DNA from: Cyathus striatus
Taxonomy: Eukaryota; Basidiomycota; Agaricomycetes; Agaricales; Nidulariaceae
Length of the DNA: 64,000 bases
Reading direction: 5' to 3'
Assembly (NCBI GenBank): GCA_025738555.1
Contig: JAOVFP010000002.1
Location: forward strand, 124,001 to 188,000
A program made the translations under genes and the position numbers. Below the pieces are notes generated by a model. The model was not told the origin of the DNA. It saw only the letters and a program-made list of their open reading frames with translations, and ran no database searches. Below, in pieces: positions 23,356-35,589 of this stretch. Numbering within the stretch: the first letter of the stretch is position 1; each line of letters opens with the position of its first letter.

Positions 23356-24216
23356 TTAGATGAATGACCTATGCATGTATCTTTCTTCACACTGACATTT
23401 AAGCATAGTCATATTTGCACCATACTTTAGTATTATAGTGCTAACTACAGTGGCATCACTATATCCAGAGCGGCATGATAAACAGCTTAGAACCAACCTC
23501 TCCAGCTGGAATTTATGGGCTGACAAGGCATTGAGAAGTGTCTTGGATGGATCTGGTTCAAGGTTAGTCAGAGATAGACTCTTCAGGCAAGGTGCATGTG
23601 AATGTGGAGTAGTCGATTGATTTGGTGCATTGTCCAGTAGAACAGTATCCAGCTGGAAAGACACAGACACCAACTTCGCAGTCTGTATAAATGGGAAGTG
23701 CCTTGCTACAGTTTCTGGGATCTGCATAATGCCAATTAAGGTGACACTTTCTATGGATGGAGAGCAGATTATAGATGATAAGGCTCTTTGTACTGAAGGT
23801 AAAAATTCTATCCATGGATTTAGTTTTCCATATTTTCCATAAAATGTGTTCTCAAGACAAAGCTTGAACGTCATGATATTCTGGAGCACACAGAGAATAT
23901 CTCCAAGCATAAGTTGAAAGGAATATAGGCGCTAGGATTTATTATCAACTAAGCGAAGTTTGCAGATGTAAAGAGAAAGTTCTAGAGAGGAGGATAGGGC
24001 ATCTGATAAGCATTGGTATATGGTTGACATTTTCCCACAATATCTGTAAGAAATGGTGATTGAGTGAAATGAGAGACATCATGATGGGGTTAGGAGGCCT
24101 TGACATGTTTGTGAGCATGCTTTGAGAGAGCTTAAGTAGATGTCATCAATGGATGCAACTTCGTCCATTATCAGATGCATGATTTCAGTAGGTAATTTGA
24201 GAAGATGATTTTCCAT
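23356..24216 (-). pseudogene. F-box/LRR-like protein, two in-frame nonsense codons
   Basis: A single reverse-strand frame starts at Met 24216 with an F-box-like LPTEIMHLIMDEVASIDD and a CSQTCQGLLTPS segment. It then continues through KLRLV, LPSVQRALSSIICSPSIESV and CLKSLSLTNLEPD to a stop at 23356. The frame is kept for 287 codons but is interrupted by TGA at 24079-24081 and TAG at 23932-23934. The TGA stands where a basic residue would be expected after LLTPS, consistent with CGA to TGA. The layout matches the F-box-like/LRR family abundant in Agaricomycetes and resembles the intact gene at 36655-37915. Normally such proteins are substrate adaptors of SCF ubiquitin ligases. Confidence 0.7.
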
Positions 24217-26325
24217 GAGTTGGTAGATCTAATGCAAATAATCAAATATACATGTAGGAGTGTATTCAAAATATACCTTTGAAGTACTATTGCGACCAAG
24301 TGCAGAAAGAAAAAGGTATGACCCAGTGAGGTTGTGGGTGTCCCTGGGAAACAGGCCAACAAGACTCAGACTTGACTCAGACTATGTGCAACGGACCCGA
24401 GTCACAATCACAATGTGACTTTGTTTGTTATCTGGTGTTAATTGCAGTTCAAGATGAAGGCTTGCACTGGACCAATCAGGGAGGAGCAGCAACATGCGAA
24501 GTCGTCACACCAACTTCCTTATCAAGTTGTCAGTCTGATCCAATAGGTAAGTCAGCATCACTCTGCCTCAATATGTGAGGTAGTACTGACTCAACCTATG
24601 CATCATGTTTCTCAATCCTCTCGCAGTCTAGCCTCTTTGGTCAATATGAGGCTCCACCTTGGGTACAAAGAGGTTTGCAGGGATTTGATCATACACATCC
24701 CTTGTCCTCCTGCACCAGGCACGTATGATTCTCATAATGTTAATATACTCTGTGCTAATTTTATCACATCCTCCTGCACCAGCTGACAGCCAGGTACTTT
24801 GACAATTCGTGGTTCTTCGCGATCACCCACCCACCCACCCACTCTCCTTCTATAAATATATATATATATCCACCTATTTTCCTCTTTATTTCTTCTCCGC
24901 TTTCATTCTTTTTACTTTTATCTTACTGCTGTATCACTTTTTTGCTTCATTTTTTCCTGTGGCATCGCAAGCAATTGCAATATTATCCATTTTTCTTGGC
25001 ATGGTGCAACTAATGCTCATCTTAACCGAGCATTGCACCACTGCTGTTCCTATCCTCAAAAGCTGTGAACTCTGTTGATTGGGCCAAACAAATGTGTTGT
25101 GACACTTGCACCAGGGCCAACTCTTAGCTCTTCAGTCCTCTCTTAATTCCTTACCCCCTCTAGCTCAGCTACCGGAAACTTGCCAGCAACCGACTCAGAT
25201 TGAGTTGTGTTCAGCCAGCCAGTCATGCTATATGTCTTATCGTTCGTCTCGAGACGCTGTGGTTTCTCATCTTACAAGAAGTTGGTTGCACATGATGGTT
25301 GTAAGAAGGGGTACTGTGATACTAGGTTCCCTTTGTGTTAGACTCGATGCATAGGTGATGGAGGAGCTGGATCTGGATAGGGTTGGGATGGTGTGTCCTA
25401 TCTTCTCACTCTTTCTCTTATATATTTGCTGATTTCCCTCTGGCTCTGCCGAAACAGTTATTACACATGCTTTGACTAATTGAGTCTTTCTTTGGGAACA
25501 TCCATCTTCTATATCACATCAAGCAAAATATACCAGGTACTTCCAGCAGAACCTCAGAGTCTGCTATTGATTCTTGGTACCTGTACTGAACTTGAAAGTA
25601 TCTGTAGTATCACAAGGTCTGAGCTAGTTGACATATCCCAGAGATTGAGACTCCCTTCTCAAGATCCAACAGGATGCTTCTTTAGCCTTGCTCCATGAAC
25701 AATGTATTTCACTTAGAACCTCTTTGCATGGGAGATTTAGCAGAATTCTAGTAACAAAACACAAATCAGTGGGGACACTGGGTGGGTGTTAGTAGAGCAA
25801 TGTATGCCATGTCTATGTAAGTGCATCATGAGCAGTGACATGTGAGGGGCCTACCATTGTCTACCTAATCTGACTTGTCAAGAGTGCTTTAGACATGGAG
25901 GACTTATACAACCAAACCACCAGGTTGTCGAATCTTACTCTTGAAGTGGAACAAGCTCACTATGAGGTTCTATCCTACTTATCTAAGCATATGCTAAGTG
26001 CAATGTAAGTACACTCTGCCATAATACTGTACCATTACAACCAACTGGTGAAGCAAGCACTCACAAAATTTGACCATGGTTGTTGTACCTCTGTTCAGGC
26101 CTGAGTGTGACGCATGATAAATCCAGGATCTGTTCAAGTTCACGACACCATGTGACATGTGACTGAACCGTTGGTCGTAATGGTATGGTAAGGTGAAACA
26201 GGCTGACTTGATTTCTCAGTTTCCTGCTTTATTTGTGTGCGCTAAACATACAACCTCCATTTCACATCCCAGCACTTCGATGTTCTGTGGCGTACACAAT
26301 GTCCCCACTTGTGACGTAAACAAGT
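24217..26325. other. intergenic with simple repeats
   Basis: No gene is supported. A (CCCA)n run lies near 24825-24841, followed by a TATA-rich run near 24855-24868. Short frames (24372-24578, 25106-25354, 25480-25698) show no family resemblance. Confidence 0.4.
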
Positions 26326-26429
26326 GCCTGCCTAGCTCAATCGGATAGAGCGTCAGACTCTTATAGTAAGACAGTTGTACCACTTCTCTATGCAATCTGA
26401 AGGCTGCGAGTTCGACCCTCACGGTGGGC
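26326..26429 (+). tRNA. tRNA-Lys (CUU) with intron
   Basis: Acceptor arm GCCTGCC pairs with GGTGGGC (two G-T wobbles). The D arm is TAGCTCAATCGGATAGAGC. The anticodon stem TCAGA pairs with TCTGA, and the loop CTCTTA-intron-A gives anticodon CTT. The roughly 30-bp intron (about TAGTAAG to TATGC) sits after position 37, as in eukaryotic nuclear tRNAs. The T arm is GCGAG-TTCGACC-CTCAC with one mismatched pair (C-A), so slight decay or pairing tolerance is possible. An internal B-box-like AGTTCGACCCT is present. Confidence 0.8.
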
Positions 26430-26536
26430 TATTACATTTTATTCCTCTCCATACTGGAATATTTTCTGTACACTTACACTAAACCCAGGCTTCAAACCTT
26501 TATCTACGAAGTTGGGGCAAGAAAAGAAAAAGTAAT

Positions 26537-26605
26537 AGCCCACCATGAGGGTTGAACTAGAACCCTTGAATTGTTGGGAGTTGGGGGGAGTCGGATCGCC
26601 TAGCC
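26537..26605 (-). repeat. tRNA-derived sequence in inverted orientation
   Basis: The reverse complement ends AGTTCAACCCTCATGGTGGGC and is followed by the same CTATTAC flank as the tRNA at 26326-26429. The anticodon region is not preserved. It is either a decayed tRNA copy or the head of a tRNA-derived SINE. About 15 bp further on lies TTAACTTGCACAAG-R-CCAATAGATAAA (26638-26663), repeated at about 41331-41356 in unrelated context, which supports a dispersed retroposon. Confidence 0.45.
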
Positions 26606-26663
26606 AAGTCCATGTAATACATTGCGGTTCAATTTTTTAACTTGCACAAGACCAATAGATAAA

Positions 26664-27180
26664 CAAGAGCAGACTTTGTGGGCTGTGAAGTGCTTATGCA
26701 ATCTTCACAGGTGGCTGACGCCAGCAGCAGTGAACTAGGGTATGAATCGACCCAGTTCCTCTGCACTTAGAATCTAATTCAGTTTCTATGGAGTGTTGTA
26801 GGTCTCAGCTAGGCTAGACCACTCGTCACACAATATTCCAGGGAGGAAATAGGAAGCAGCTCTATTCCTTTTCCTCCCGCGTCGAGTAGGTACCAGCAAG
26901 TGTTCAGACTCGTCACTGACAGTGTGGAGGAGATAACTTGTAGACGTGTCATGAGCGTCACACCTGACTGATGAAGTATAACTACAAAATCCTAGAACAG
27001 AGTAGTTAGCAAGTGATATAGTAACGAGAACTTAGCTTACAGCCGTTTGCATAATTGTTGGCACTAGCCATGTGTGAGTGAATGTAAATAGTAATAATTA
27101 AATAATATGATCAAGCCCAAATCATACCACTGCCTCTCCGCTCAGTTGCTCAATGCTCTGATTCTACCGAAACTTTTGTT
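26664..27180. other. intergenic
   Basis: No gene is recognised. This is the likely 5' flank of the transposase at 27181. I could not define its element's terminal repeats. Confidence 0.35.
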
Positions 27181-28146
27181 ATGCCATACCGTCCTATTTC
27201 AACTGATCTAAAATGGGCTGCTGTACGGCTATATGAACACAATAGACTGGATTTGATCAACATACTGGATTGTTTACACATCAGTTGACGAACTTTCTTC
27301 CGCATTCTGAAGCTTTGGAGAGAAACTGGTGATGTTGTCTCTCATACCACTGGTCTTCGAGAGCGTCCTTGTGTTTTCCAATTTGAAGACATTGATTATC
27401 TCCTCTGCATCATCAAACATAGGCCAGATTGGTTCCTGGATGAACTACAGATCCTTCTCAAAACCAATCACTTTATCTCTGCTCACTTCACCACTATCTA
27501 TCGAGCACTGGAGCATACTAGAGTCTCTCGCAAGAAGCTGAAGAAGATTGCAACTGAGAGGAATGAAGAACAAAGGGCTAATTTCATTCGTTGCATGGCT
27601 GCATATGGTCCTGAACAATTAGGCTTTCTGGACGAGGTGTCTAAGGATGAGAGAATGAGCTCTAGGCGATATGGGCGAGCACATAAAGGATCTAGGGCAG
27701 TTATGAAAGGAGTTTTCATACATGGGTGTCGCTTTTCTGCTGAAGGTCTCCTCACCATTGATGGAATGGTTAGCAATACTGTGGTGGAAGGATCTCTAAC
27801 GAAGGAAGGGTTTCTCCACTATCTTGAACACTCTGTCATCCCGCTATGTACACCATTTCCAGGTCCATTGAGTGTTCTTGTTATGGATAATGCAAGAATT
27901 CATCAAGGACCTGAGATTGGAGAGCTATTGGGACAGCATGGTGTGCGACTGGAATACCTACCCCCATATTCTCCAGACTTCAACCCGATTGAGGAGGCAT
28001 TTTCCAAGATAAAGGCATTTATTAGGTGCCATAGAGCTCTCATGGTAACAGTGGGAGATGGAATGATGTATGATTTGATGGAGATTATGGATGTGGTTTC
28101 TGCTGATGATGCATTGGGTTATTTTATGCATGCTGGTTATTGTTAA
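27181..28146 (+). pseudogene. Tc1-like DD34E transposase with one nonsense codon
   Basis: One frame of 322 codons from Met 27181 contains a helix-turn-helix-type N-terminus (LKWAAVRLYEH, then a TFFRILKLWRETGDV helix). The DDE core follows: first acid in GFLDEV (about D151), second in VMDNARIH (about D236), third in SPDFNPIEEAF (about E271). The 34-residue spacing between the last two is the DD34E signature of Tc1. The only defect seen is TGA at 27286-27288 (codon 36), in AGT-TGA-CGA where Arg (CGA) is expected. Otherwise the frame is intact, so inactivation looks recent, and a downstream start or readthrough would restore most of the enzyme. Confidence 0.85.
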
Positions 28147-29745
28147 TGCTACAAACAGGACTGTACAATTACTAGTAGTATTTAGCTAGTTCAACCACAT
28201 CTCCACTGCTTCGTGAATGTCTGCAACTTCTCCTTCTTTGAATCCCATTCTTGTAAGGTCAGAAACTGTCATATATCTAAATCCTGTGGTATAACGGTAA
28301 GCATGGTCTTTAAAATGTGTAAGAATAGTTTGGGGAAGATCATATTGGTGACAAAACTCTTCAAGCGTAGTTTTTGGACCAGGCTCGGAGTCAGTTGGTA
28401 CCAGGCGATCACTGGTAACGGAATTTGATGAGTCAAGCGAATGATTCTGAGTCAGCTGTCCACCAGCTTGAGGAAGGGTGCGAAAAATTCCACTGAACAT
28501 GTCATTTGGCAATACAAAGTTAATGATTGGTGCAGTTGACGCATTTTGAGGAGTTGGTGTGGGAGGACCTGGAGGGGCCTTTTCCTTGGCAGCTGCATTC
28601 AGTCGAGCCTGAAGGAGAGGAGATGGTGCTGCTCTTATTGTGGCTGCATCAAAAAGTTGGTGGTGGGGAGGAATCTCGAGTGTTGCAGTGGGGGCCTCAC
28701 TTCCAATGCCACAAAGCTACAATTTATAAGTGACCAAGTGAGTAGAACTAACACCATAGTGATGAGCCTTAGCACAACAAGGCTTACAATAGCTCCTGCC
28801 CATTTTTCGAAATGCTCATTGGTCAGTCTCAGATGAGGGCCACCATCTGGAGGAATGAAACAATGTTCACTGGGACAGTTGGTAGCATTGCACTCCCATC
28901 GAGCTCGAAGTGCAAGAATGTTGGAGTTTATTGCGATGTTACCATCTAATTCCTCAGACTGCAATTGTGCCTAATTTGGAATTCACAACACATTAGCACC
29001 GGGAAATGAGAAGGAAACTTGTACTTGAAATGAATATGAAGCACCTTTGTTTTTTGCTTCTTCTTTCTCTTTGTAGTCTCATTGTTGATCTTGCTATCGC
29101 TGTTGCTCTCACCAACATTATCAGCATGCCCCTTGCACTTTTGTGCATTGTTTTCCTTCTGAGAGTTCTGCAAGAAGATTGTTGAGTAAGAGTGCTGGTG
29201 CAAGAAATAAATCAGTACTAAGTACATACAGATGTCTTTGATGTCTCGACTATGAGGGCCTGCTCGTGAACAATGATTTGTACTTGATGGTATTGTCCAT
29301 TTGCATTAGCGCGCTTCTTCTTTGCAAATTCAAGAAGAGAATTATAATCTTGCTGGGAATCAAGAGGCACTGTGTTTGTAACTGTACCCCTAATAGTATA
29401 AAAGATGTGATATCTAGAACTTGAAATGCTTTGTGATTCGTTTCGAAACAGGGTATCAAGGATTTGAATTTTTAGCTGGTCTTTGAAATCTAGCTAAGAG
29501 AGATCAGCTTTCAGACTCAGTAATCGATTTTCGGGCTCGCGTTTTCCCTTTGACTTTGTGAGCTCATCTACAGAAAGCAGAGATAGGCAGTATGTGATCT
29601 TATTGTCTGATTGAATCTCAATATCAGCTGGTGTAGCTATGGGCAATCTATGAGCAGCATCAATATAAACGGTGATATGTGTGATGAACGAGTCTTTTTA
29701 GGGCATCCTGGCTTTCGTTTTTCAGGTTCTACCTCAACCTGGCCC

Positions 29746-32700
29746 TAGTGTTGCCGCCGCTCGGTTCCGCTCTGCTTGGCTCAGTTACAGTGGCTCAGGA
29801 ACAGTCTGTGGCTCAGCTCACAAGCAGCGTCACTTTCGCTCAGCTCGTTAACCATGGCTACCGCTCAGCTTCGGCTAAGCCAATAGCTCATGGGCGGCAA
29901 ACCAATTAATTACATTGATACACAAGAGATATCTACTGTATGCAATCATGTATAAGTACAAAGTAGATATATCTTATAAATCATTCTTAAATAACTAAAG
30001 CAGTGTCATCATCATCTATTAAGTTTTCAAGAGTTGTTATTTCTTCATCCCTGCTCATACCAGCTGTAAAATTTAGTGATTGACCACTGCGAAGAGTGAA
30101 TTTCATCATTTGTAGTGCTTCCATGAGGTCAGGTGAAATGCGGTTACAACATGGCATTATGGTTTCCTTTCCAGAGGAGAAAACACGTTCACATGGCACT
30201 GCTGATGCTTGGATAGGCAATATGTCCATGGCAGCTGCAAAGAATGTTGGGTAACGAAGTTGATTTTCCTGATTGGAATATCAGTATTGGCTAGTTATCC
30301 AGTAAATAAAGTTTTTTCCTACCTGCCAAAAGCTAAGAGTACTTGTCCCGGTCTGGCCATCAAGAAGATACGAATCTATCTCTGCTTCAAGTGTGGGAAG
30401 TGACTTCATAGATTTACCGGACTTTAATTTAAGCAGTTTGCTTGCTCATATATTGGCACCTGCCAACGTAACAGCCACAGGTAATGTACGCTGGTGGTTT
30501 GGCGTGTCTCGGTGATGAAAAGGAGGATTATCAACCTCGTTACGTTGAGCAGCAATAGCTACATAGTAGGGTGTCAGCTAGCGAGAAAATGATGAGTATT
30601 AGTATTTCTGAGAACCCTATACCATAAATTAGAATGCTTACCTCACGAGTGAGAATATCCTTTGCCCATTGCACCTTTTCTGGCACATTCTCAATAAACC
30701 AGTTGAGTTTTGCTGCGGGGTTGAGAGCTATAATAAAATTTAGTGAAGATAACGACTAATAAATATGAATGACACTGGCCTAGAGCAAGTACATAGGCTG
30801 GGACAAGCTCGGTATGCTCAAGATAATGATTAAGCTTGTCTAGTCCAGCTTGAACAATACTGGATGTGTCCTGGCTTGCAGATTGATGTTCTTCCCAAAT
30901 GACCCCCATACCTTTAAATGCAGGAATTACATCACATAAGGTAGGTGTCTTCTCTGCTGATAGTTCTTGCTGAAATGTGTGAGGAATCTGATAATGTCAT
31001 TAGCCTGCTAATTCGTAATACAACCAATAAAAGATCAAACCGATAGGATATCACGAAATATTTCTAGTGCTTTCCAGTCCGCAACTTAGCGATTGGATCT
31101 CCAGTAAGTTGCTCAATACAAGACAAGTCATTAATATCAATGTCTTCATTAGGATCTGCAAATGGTAGCTTTGAAATAGCTGTTGTTACTGCCTTGCATG
31201 TAAGGTTAACAATGTGTGGGAAGCAACTGAGTGAATGATTAAAGTTATTGTAACAATATAAACGTGATTTAATTGCCTTACCGTATTCGGCGTTCAACAC
31301 GATTAAATGCAATTCTTCTACCCTTCAAGTTGTGTTCAAGCTGTGCCATAAATGTATCATTATTAGAAGCATTATCAAGTGTTACCCAACCAAGCCATAA
31401 TGATAGCATGTAGGTAGTAAGTTGTAGCAGAAGAATATGATTATATATACTGTACCTTGGATGCCATATTTACACGATCCAGAACATGAATAAAAGCTTT
31501 GGCCAATGTTAGTCCATCATGATGGCCAGGAACACGATGAAAACCAATAAGTTTGGCACGCATACTCAAAATGTACTGTGGTCCGTGAGGTGTCTGTATC
31601 TGTTTAGTGCCAATCCAGTGTGCAGTTAATCCCATGAAAGGCCTCAAATTAGGATCTGTCCATAGATCACTGGTTGTGGAGATCTTTCCAATTGAATTCT
31701 ACAAGCGAAAAAAAATAAGTAGTATATTTTTGCATCCATAAACCAAATTTACCGCTATTTCATCCTGCAGATAATCAAGATGCTCATCCCAAGCATCCAT
31801 AATCCGCTTATGAATGGTAGTACGATGTGGTATGTCACTGTCCCTAAGCTCCTCACGAAGCATCAAAAAAACTGAACGCAATTTCGGATACTCTATAACG
31901 TTGACAGACTGAATTGCAGGATATCTTGTTAATTATCAATGGAGTCCACAATAAACTGCATACCTGATCGTCTTGAATTATCCAGTCTGTTATTGCATCT
32001 ATGAATGCCTCTGGTGAGTATTTTAGATGTGGCCGTGTCTCACTACCATCTTCTCCCTCAGTATTTAACCCCTTCTTCCATTTATACTCACGCAGTAAAC
32101 CCTGAGCGATCTTTGCGGTAACATTGATTTCTAACCGCTCACATGCACCAATCCACTCAAGTCCATGGTTATCGCATAGATGCTTCCGTAATACACTTGT
32201 TCCTGTCTTTGGTGCATAGCGTACCACATTTATCCTTGTGTTGGTCTGCTGTAGTTGCCTAGTGCATGATTTAAAACACCGTAATGAATGAACTTGTAAA
32301 CTTACTGGCAGAAGATACAGCATTTAAAACCTCCAACTACCTGAAAGAACTCCCATACATCTTTTGCTTTTGGAGTTGATTTCGTGTTTCCTGGACTATG
32401 ATTAGATCACCGAGTAGCACTGTTGGTAAAATGTTCAGGCCGCTGAGACGTGTGCACATGGTTCAGAGAAGGACTATCTGAGGGACTGTATACATAATCC
32501 GGAGAGGGAAATGTCTCAGCCGAAGTAGGTGTCGGTATGCGACCGATATTACGAGTTGGAGTACATGGGGGATGACCTTGATGGACATTCAAGACGACAA
32601 ATGGGTCATCAACTGCAGAGTTTGACTCTGAACTCGTAGCTATATCAATAATAATATATTAAAAACAAGATACAATCTGAAAGTTTATGATACACACCTT

Positions 32701-33717
32701 GTATAGTTTGCAGACGATGATATGGAAGCTGGTCCGAATTTTCTACAATTAAAGTTGCAATGAGTTCGTTTTCTGTTACTGGAACCTCAGGATGTTTCAC
32801 TGAGTGACGATTATTTTGCACAACCGGCTCTGGATTATCTACACCAAAGAAGTATGCTTTGAGGGAAATAATGACTTGTGTCAATAATGTTAACTCACCT
32901 ATGATATTAGGCACACTATTAGCATCAGAACGGACTTGAACTCTTTTTTTACGCCCTGGCATGATAGGATAAGTTGCTATAGCAGTGTATAACCGTGCTC
33001 TCAACTGCAACACCCACCAGTCCTTATATTCGAAATTTCTGCCATTACCCTGTCCCCGCAGCTGAAAGGATTGGTGCATTTCAATACATTCCGCTAACCA
33101 TCGGGCCACCATCATGAAACACGCTGCAAGAATAGTGAACTAAATACATTATCAAAGTCAATGGGTATGAATCAATACCAATAAACGGTACTTAACATTC
33201 TACAATGCCAATTATTTTTGACATATTGTTAACGGGCTCAGCACCTGAGGCTGGGCCTCTGAGTCATATTTCAACATGAGGCAGGCCGCAAAAAGCAGAC
33301 TGAAAAATCGATTGCGAAGTTATCTTTTATTGATTGCAACCAGGTTCTTCCTCGGGATTCTCGAGGTTGCTTGCATCAAAGAGTATCATTTGAGATATGT
33401 ACATACACTATGGAGTTAAGTATATACATCGAAATTCAGTGGTGCACGGAACCTGTTACCTCAGATGTCAATTTTCAATGCTTTAGGTAGTAGGTACAGG
33501 TTGAGTGCATGTACAGGTATGTAGAGTGACTCCATCGCATGATTGAGTCCAAAGGGGTGACTGAGCGGCAGCTAAGCGAGCTCGTAGCTGGACATTAGCG
33601 GTTCCTAGCTGAGCTGGAGCTGTCAAAACACAGCTCACGTAATAGCTGCTCAGCTCCGCTGATTTTCGGCTTGGCTCGTCGGCTCATGGCTTTCGAGCCG
33701 AGCGGACGGCAACACTA
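29746..33717. mobile_element. hAT transposon C, complete with transposase
   Basis: Left end TAGTGTTGCCGCCGCTCGGT at 29746; right end is inverted, ending GACGGCAACACTA at 33717. The 8-bp duplication CCTGGCCC lies at 29738-29745 and 33718-33725. Length 3972 bp. Subterminal GCTCAGCT/AGCTGAGC motifs match MITE B at 4088-4735. It encodes a multi-exon transposase on the reverse strand and sits in the first coding exon of the SAM-like gene. Confidence 0.93.
29987..33115 (-). CDS. hAT family transposase (BED finger plus hATC dimerisation domain)
   Basis: Several reverse-strand exons between 33115 and 29987 encode, in order: a Lys/Arg-rich N-terminal part (32645-33115), a Ser/Pro linker (32407-32592), a BED-type zinc finger (KDVWEFF, KCCIFC, then LRKHLCDNH, about 32200-32410), the RNase-H-like core (SIGKISTTSDLWTDPNLRPF, LGWVTLDNASNNDTFM, CFPHIVNLTCKAV) and a C-terminal hATC module (LPIQASAVPCERVFSSGKE, RISPDLMEALQMMKF). 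The acidic residues of SDLWTD and TLDNAS fit the first two catalytic positions. Exon boundaries were not all fixed, so intactness is not proven. The N-terminal 156-codon part could be a separate ORF. Confidence 0.8.
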
Positions 33718-34024
33718 CCTGGCCCTGATTGGGTGCCAACTCCTCCACCTGGTCGAGCTCAATCTCTGAACTGCTCCTGTCGTCATCCAGCAGTTGGTCC
33801 TGATCTAATGAGCTATCAGAGCTGTTATTAAGCTCCTCATCAACATTCTGAGCTGTGTGTATATGGACTTCCCTGGATTCTGATAACGCCCCAGGGCCCC
33901 CACTGTACTCGATTGCGGTTTGATAGAGCAAGTCCAATCCTGAAGTGATGCTTGGTATAGCATTAGACTTCGTAAGACATTCAGATGGAGGATCACGAGT
34001 GCTTTTAGAATGTTTAGAAGGCAT

Positions 34025-35589
34025 AACAGTAAAATATATTATAGTATAAGTATAAAGAGGCTGAAGGGATAGCAGCAGCAGGTGTGTGCGTGCCGCCGCG
34101 CATGCAGAGGAATTATTTATTTTATTGAACTTTGTTTACAAACAACGCGGCTAGTGCCAACAATTATGCAAACAGCTGTAATAGAATTGATTAATTCAGT
34201 TGACACTTCCGCTCAGCTTTGTAGCTGGATAGACTCAGCAAGCGCGCGCAGATTAAGTCAAAAGGGAGGTAAGATTCTTCCTTAGGTAAAACCTAGGATA
34301 TATACAAAGACGACCACGACGATGGGATAACGCACGCGTGCTCTCACGTCGCCATAGCCCAGAATTGATAAGGTACGCGAGACCATATGAAATTTGAAAA
34401 GAAACGGAACATTCCAAAAGTATAGTAATCATTGTAAAGTAAAAGAAAGAGACCGTGATTGTAAAAAGAACGTAAGAGAACTTACCACCTCGGATGCTCC
34501 TGCCACCAACGAACAAAAACTGCAACTCTTGCTTGACGTGACCACGAAATACAACGTTGGAGCATTGAAGACGGTTGGCTACTCTCCCCAGAAGTAGCCA
34601 CGCAGTGGACGAGGCTGCGGCTCAACAACGCGTAGATGGTGGCGGAGTGCTCTGTCATCGGACGCTCGTGGTCGGAGTATTCGGAGGGGGCAATGACGAA
34701 GGAAAAGCCTAGAGGTAAGGGTAACTTGAAGAAAGAGGGTGATGATAACGGATAAAACAAATTCAGAATGATCGAGAGAAAATTGAAATGAAAAACGAAC
34801 GGAAAAATGAACAGCCCAGCGCCTCGACCCAAATCCCTATCCTTCCACCAATTGGAGTGTCGCACGATGAGGGTAAAGACCTGGTCACCGTATCTTGACG
34901 GACGAAACATCGGTCTTGAGGACCACACGAGTAGCTTGAGGACGAAAAAGAGGGGTTTTGAGAGGGTGTGAAACCCTAAGCCCTAGCGTATTGTTCGGTC
35001 CGAGTGGCGCATGGTGCCAAGAAGGTCTGAATGTCGTCCTGAAAGACCTTGCGGACGTACACCGCAAGCCTAGAGACAGAGACGAATGAAAGAAGCAGTG
35101 AGTAGTAAGGAGTAGGAGTAACCGAGACGCGTTGAGGTGCAAGCGGAACGCGACAGCGCACAGGCGAGTCACGTGCTGTTTGGCAACGGCTTCCTTATGT
35201 TTGGTCAGACCGCGCCGCGTCTCTAAGTCCACGCAAATATAAAGAAGATACAGGAAATCGAATACACCGTTTGCACGGCATATCGTAAGACCAAAGTAAA
35301 GGTTTAGGAATGAAGATATAATGTTTTAGTATAAGTAGAAATAGTTAAAATTGTATATAAGTTGAATAAAATGAATTAAACTCGAAATGGAATATAGTAC
35401 TGGGTTATACCAGTGTACCAACTACTCCCTCCACAACAGTTTCCTCGTCTTGCACCTTTTTGTTAGTTTGTCTCGCTTGTGGCCTTTTTGCGTCACCCAC
35501 CGTCCCTACCCACTGTCTCTCTACCTATAATCTCTTTCTTCGATATTTCATAGATATTTCTTTGCAATATTTCTTTTCTCTCCTATGCC
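34025..35589. other. intergenic with unassigned reverse-strand ORFs
   Basis: Reverse-strand frames at 34482-34928 and 34885-35232 are long but unrecognised. The second could be an exon pair (acceptor near 35225, a 59-bp intron near 35070-35130) ending in a short protein with LAVYVRKVFQDDIQTFLAP, but no start exon was found. I do not call a gene. Confidence 0.3.

Larger units (their letters stand above)
28186..34024 (-). pseudogene. Agaricomycete protein with C-terminal SAM-like domain, split by hAT element C
   Basis: The first exon begins at Met 34024 and is open to 33718, where an hAT element interrupts it. The frame resumes exactly at 29737 if the element and one 8-bp target copy are removed (GGC-CAG-GTT-GAG). 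Downstream pieces: sequence to 29230, exon 29167-29045, exon 28970-28788, last exon 28716-28186, all with GT-AG junctions. Visible features: an acidic N-terminal region, a KKTR basic patch, a basic TTKRKKKQKTK patch, a Cys/His-containing RWECNATNCPSEHCF segment, a proline-rich linker and a terminal helix bundle (FCHQYDLPQTILTHFK, TVSDLTRMGFKEGE) resembling SAM domains. An apparent frameshift near 29680 and a TAG near 29492 show further decay. Function is unknown; the Cys-rich and SAM-like parts suggest DNA or protein binding. Confidence 0.7.

Noticed and set aside
34482..35232. Two reverse ORFs of 148 and 115 codons
   Set aside because: The second begins with GTG and needs an upstream exon that I could not find; composition of the first is not protein-like throughout.
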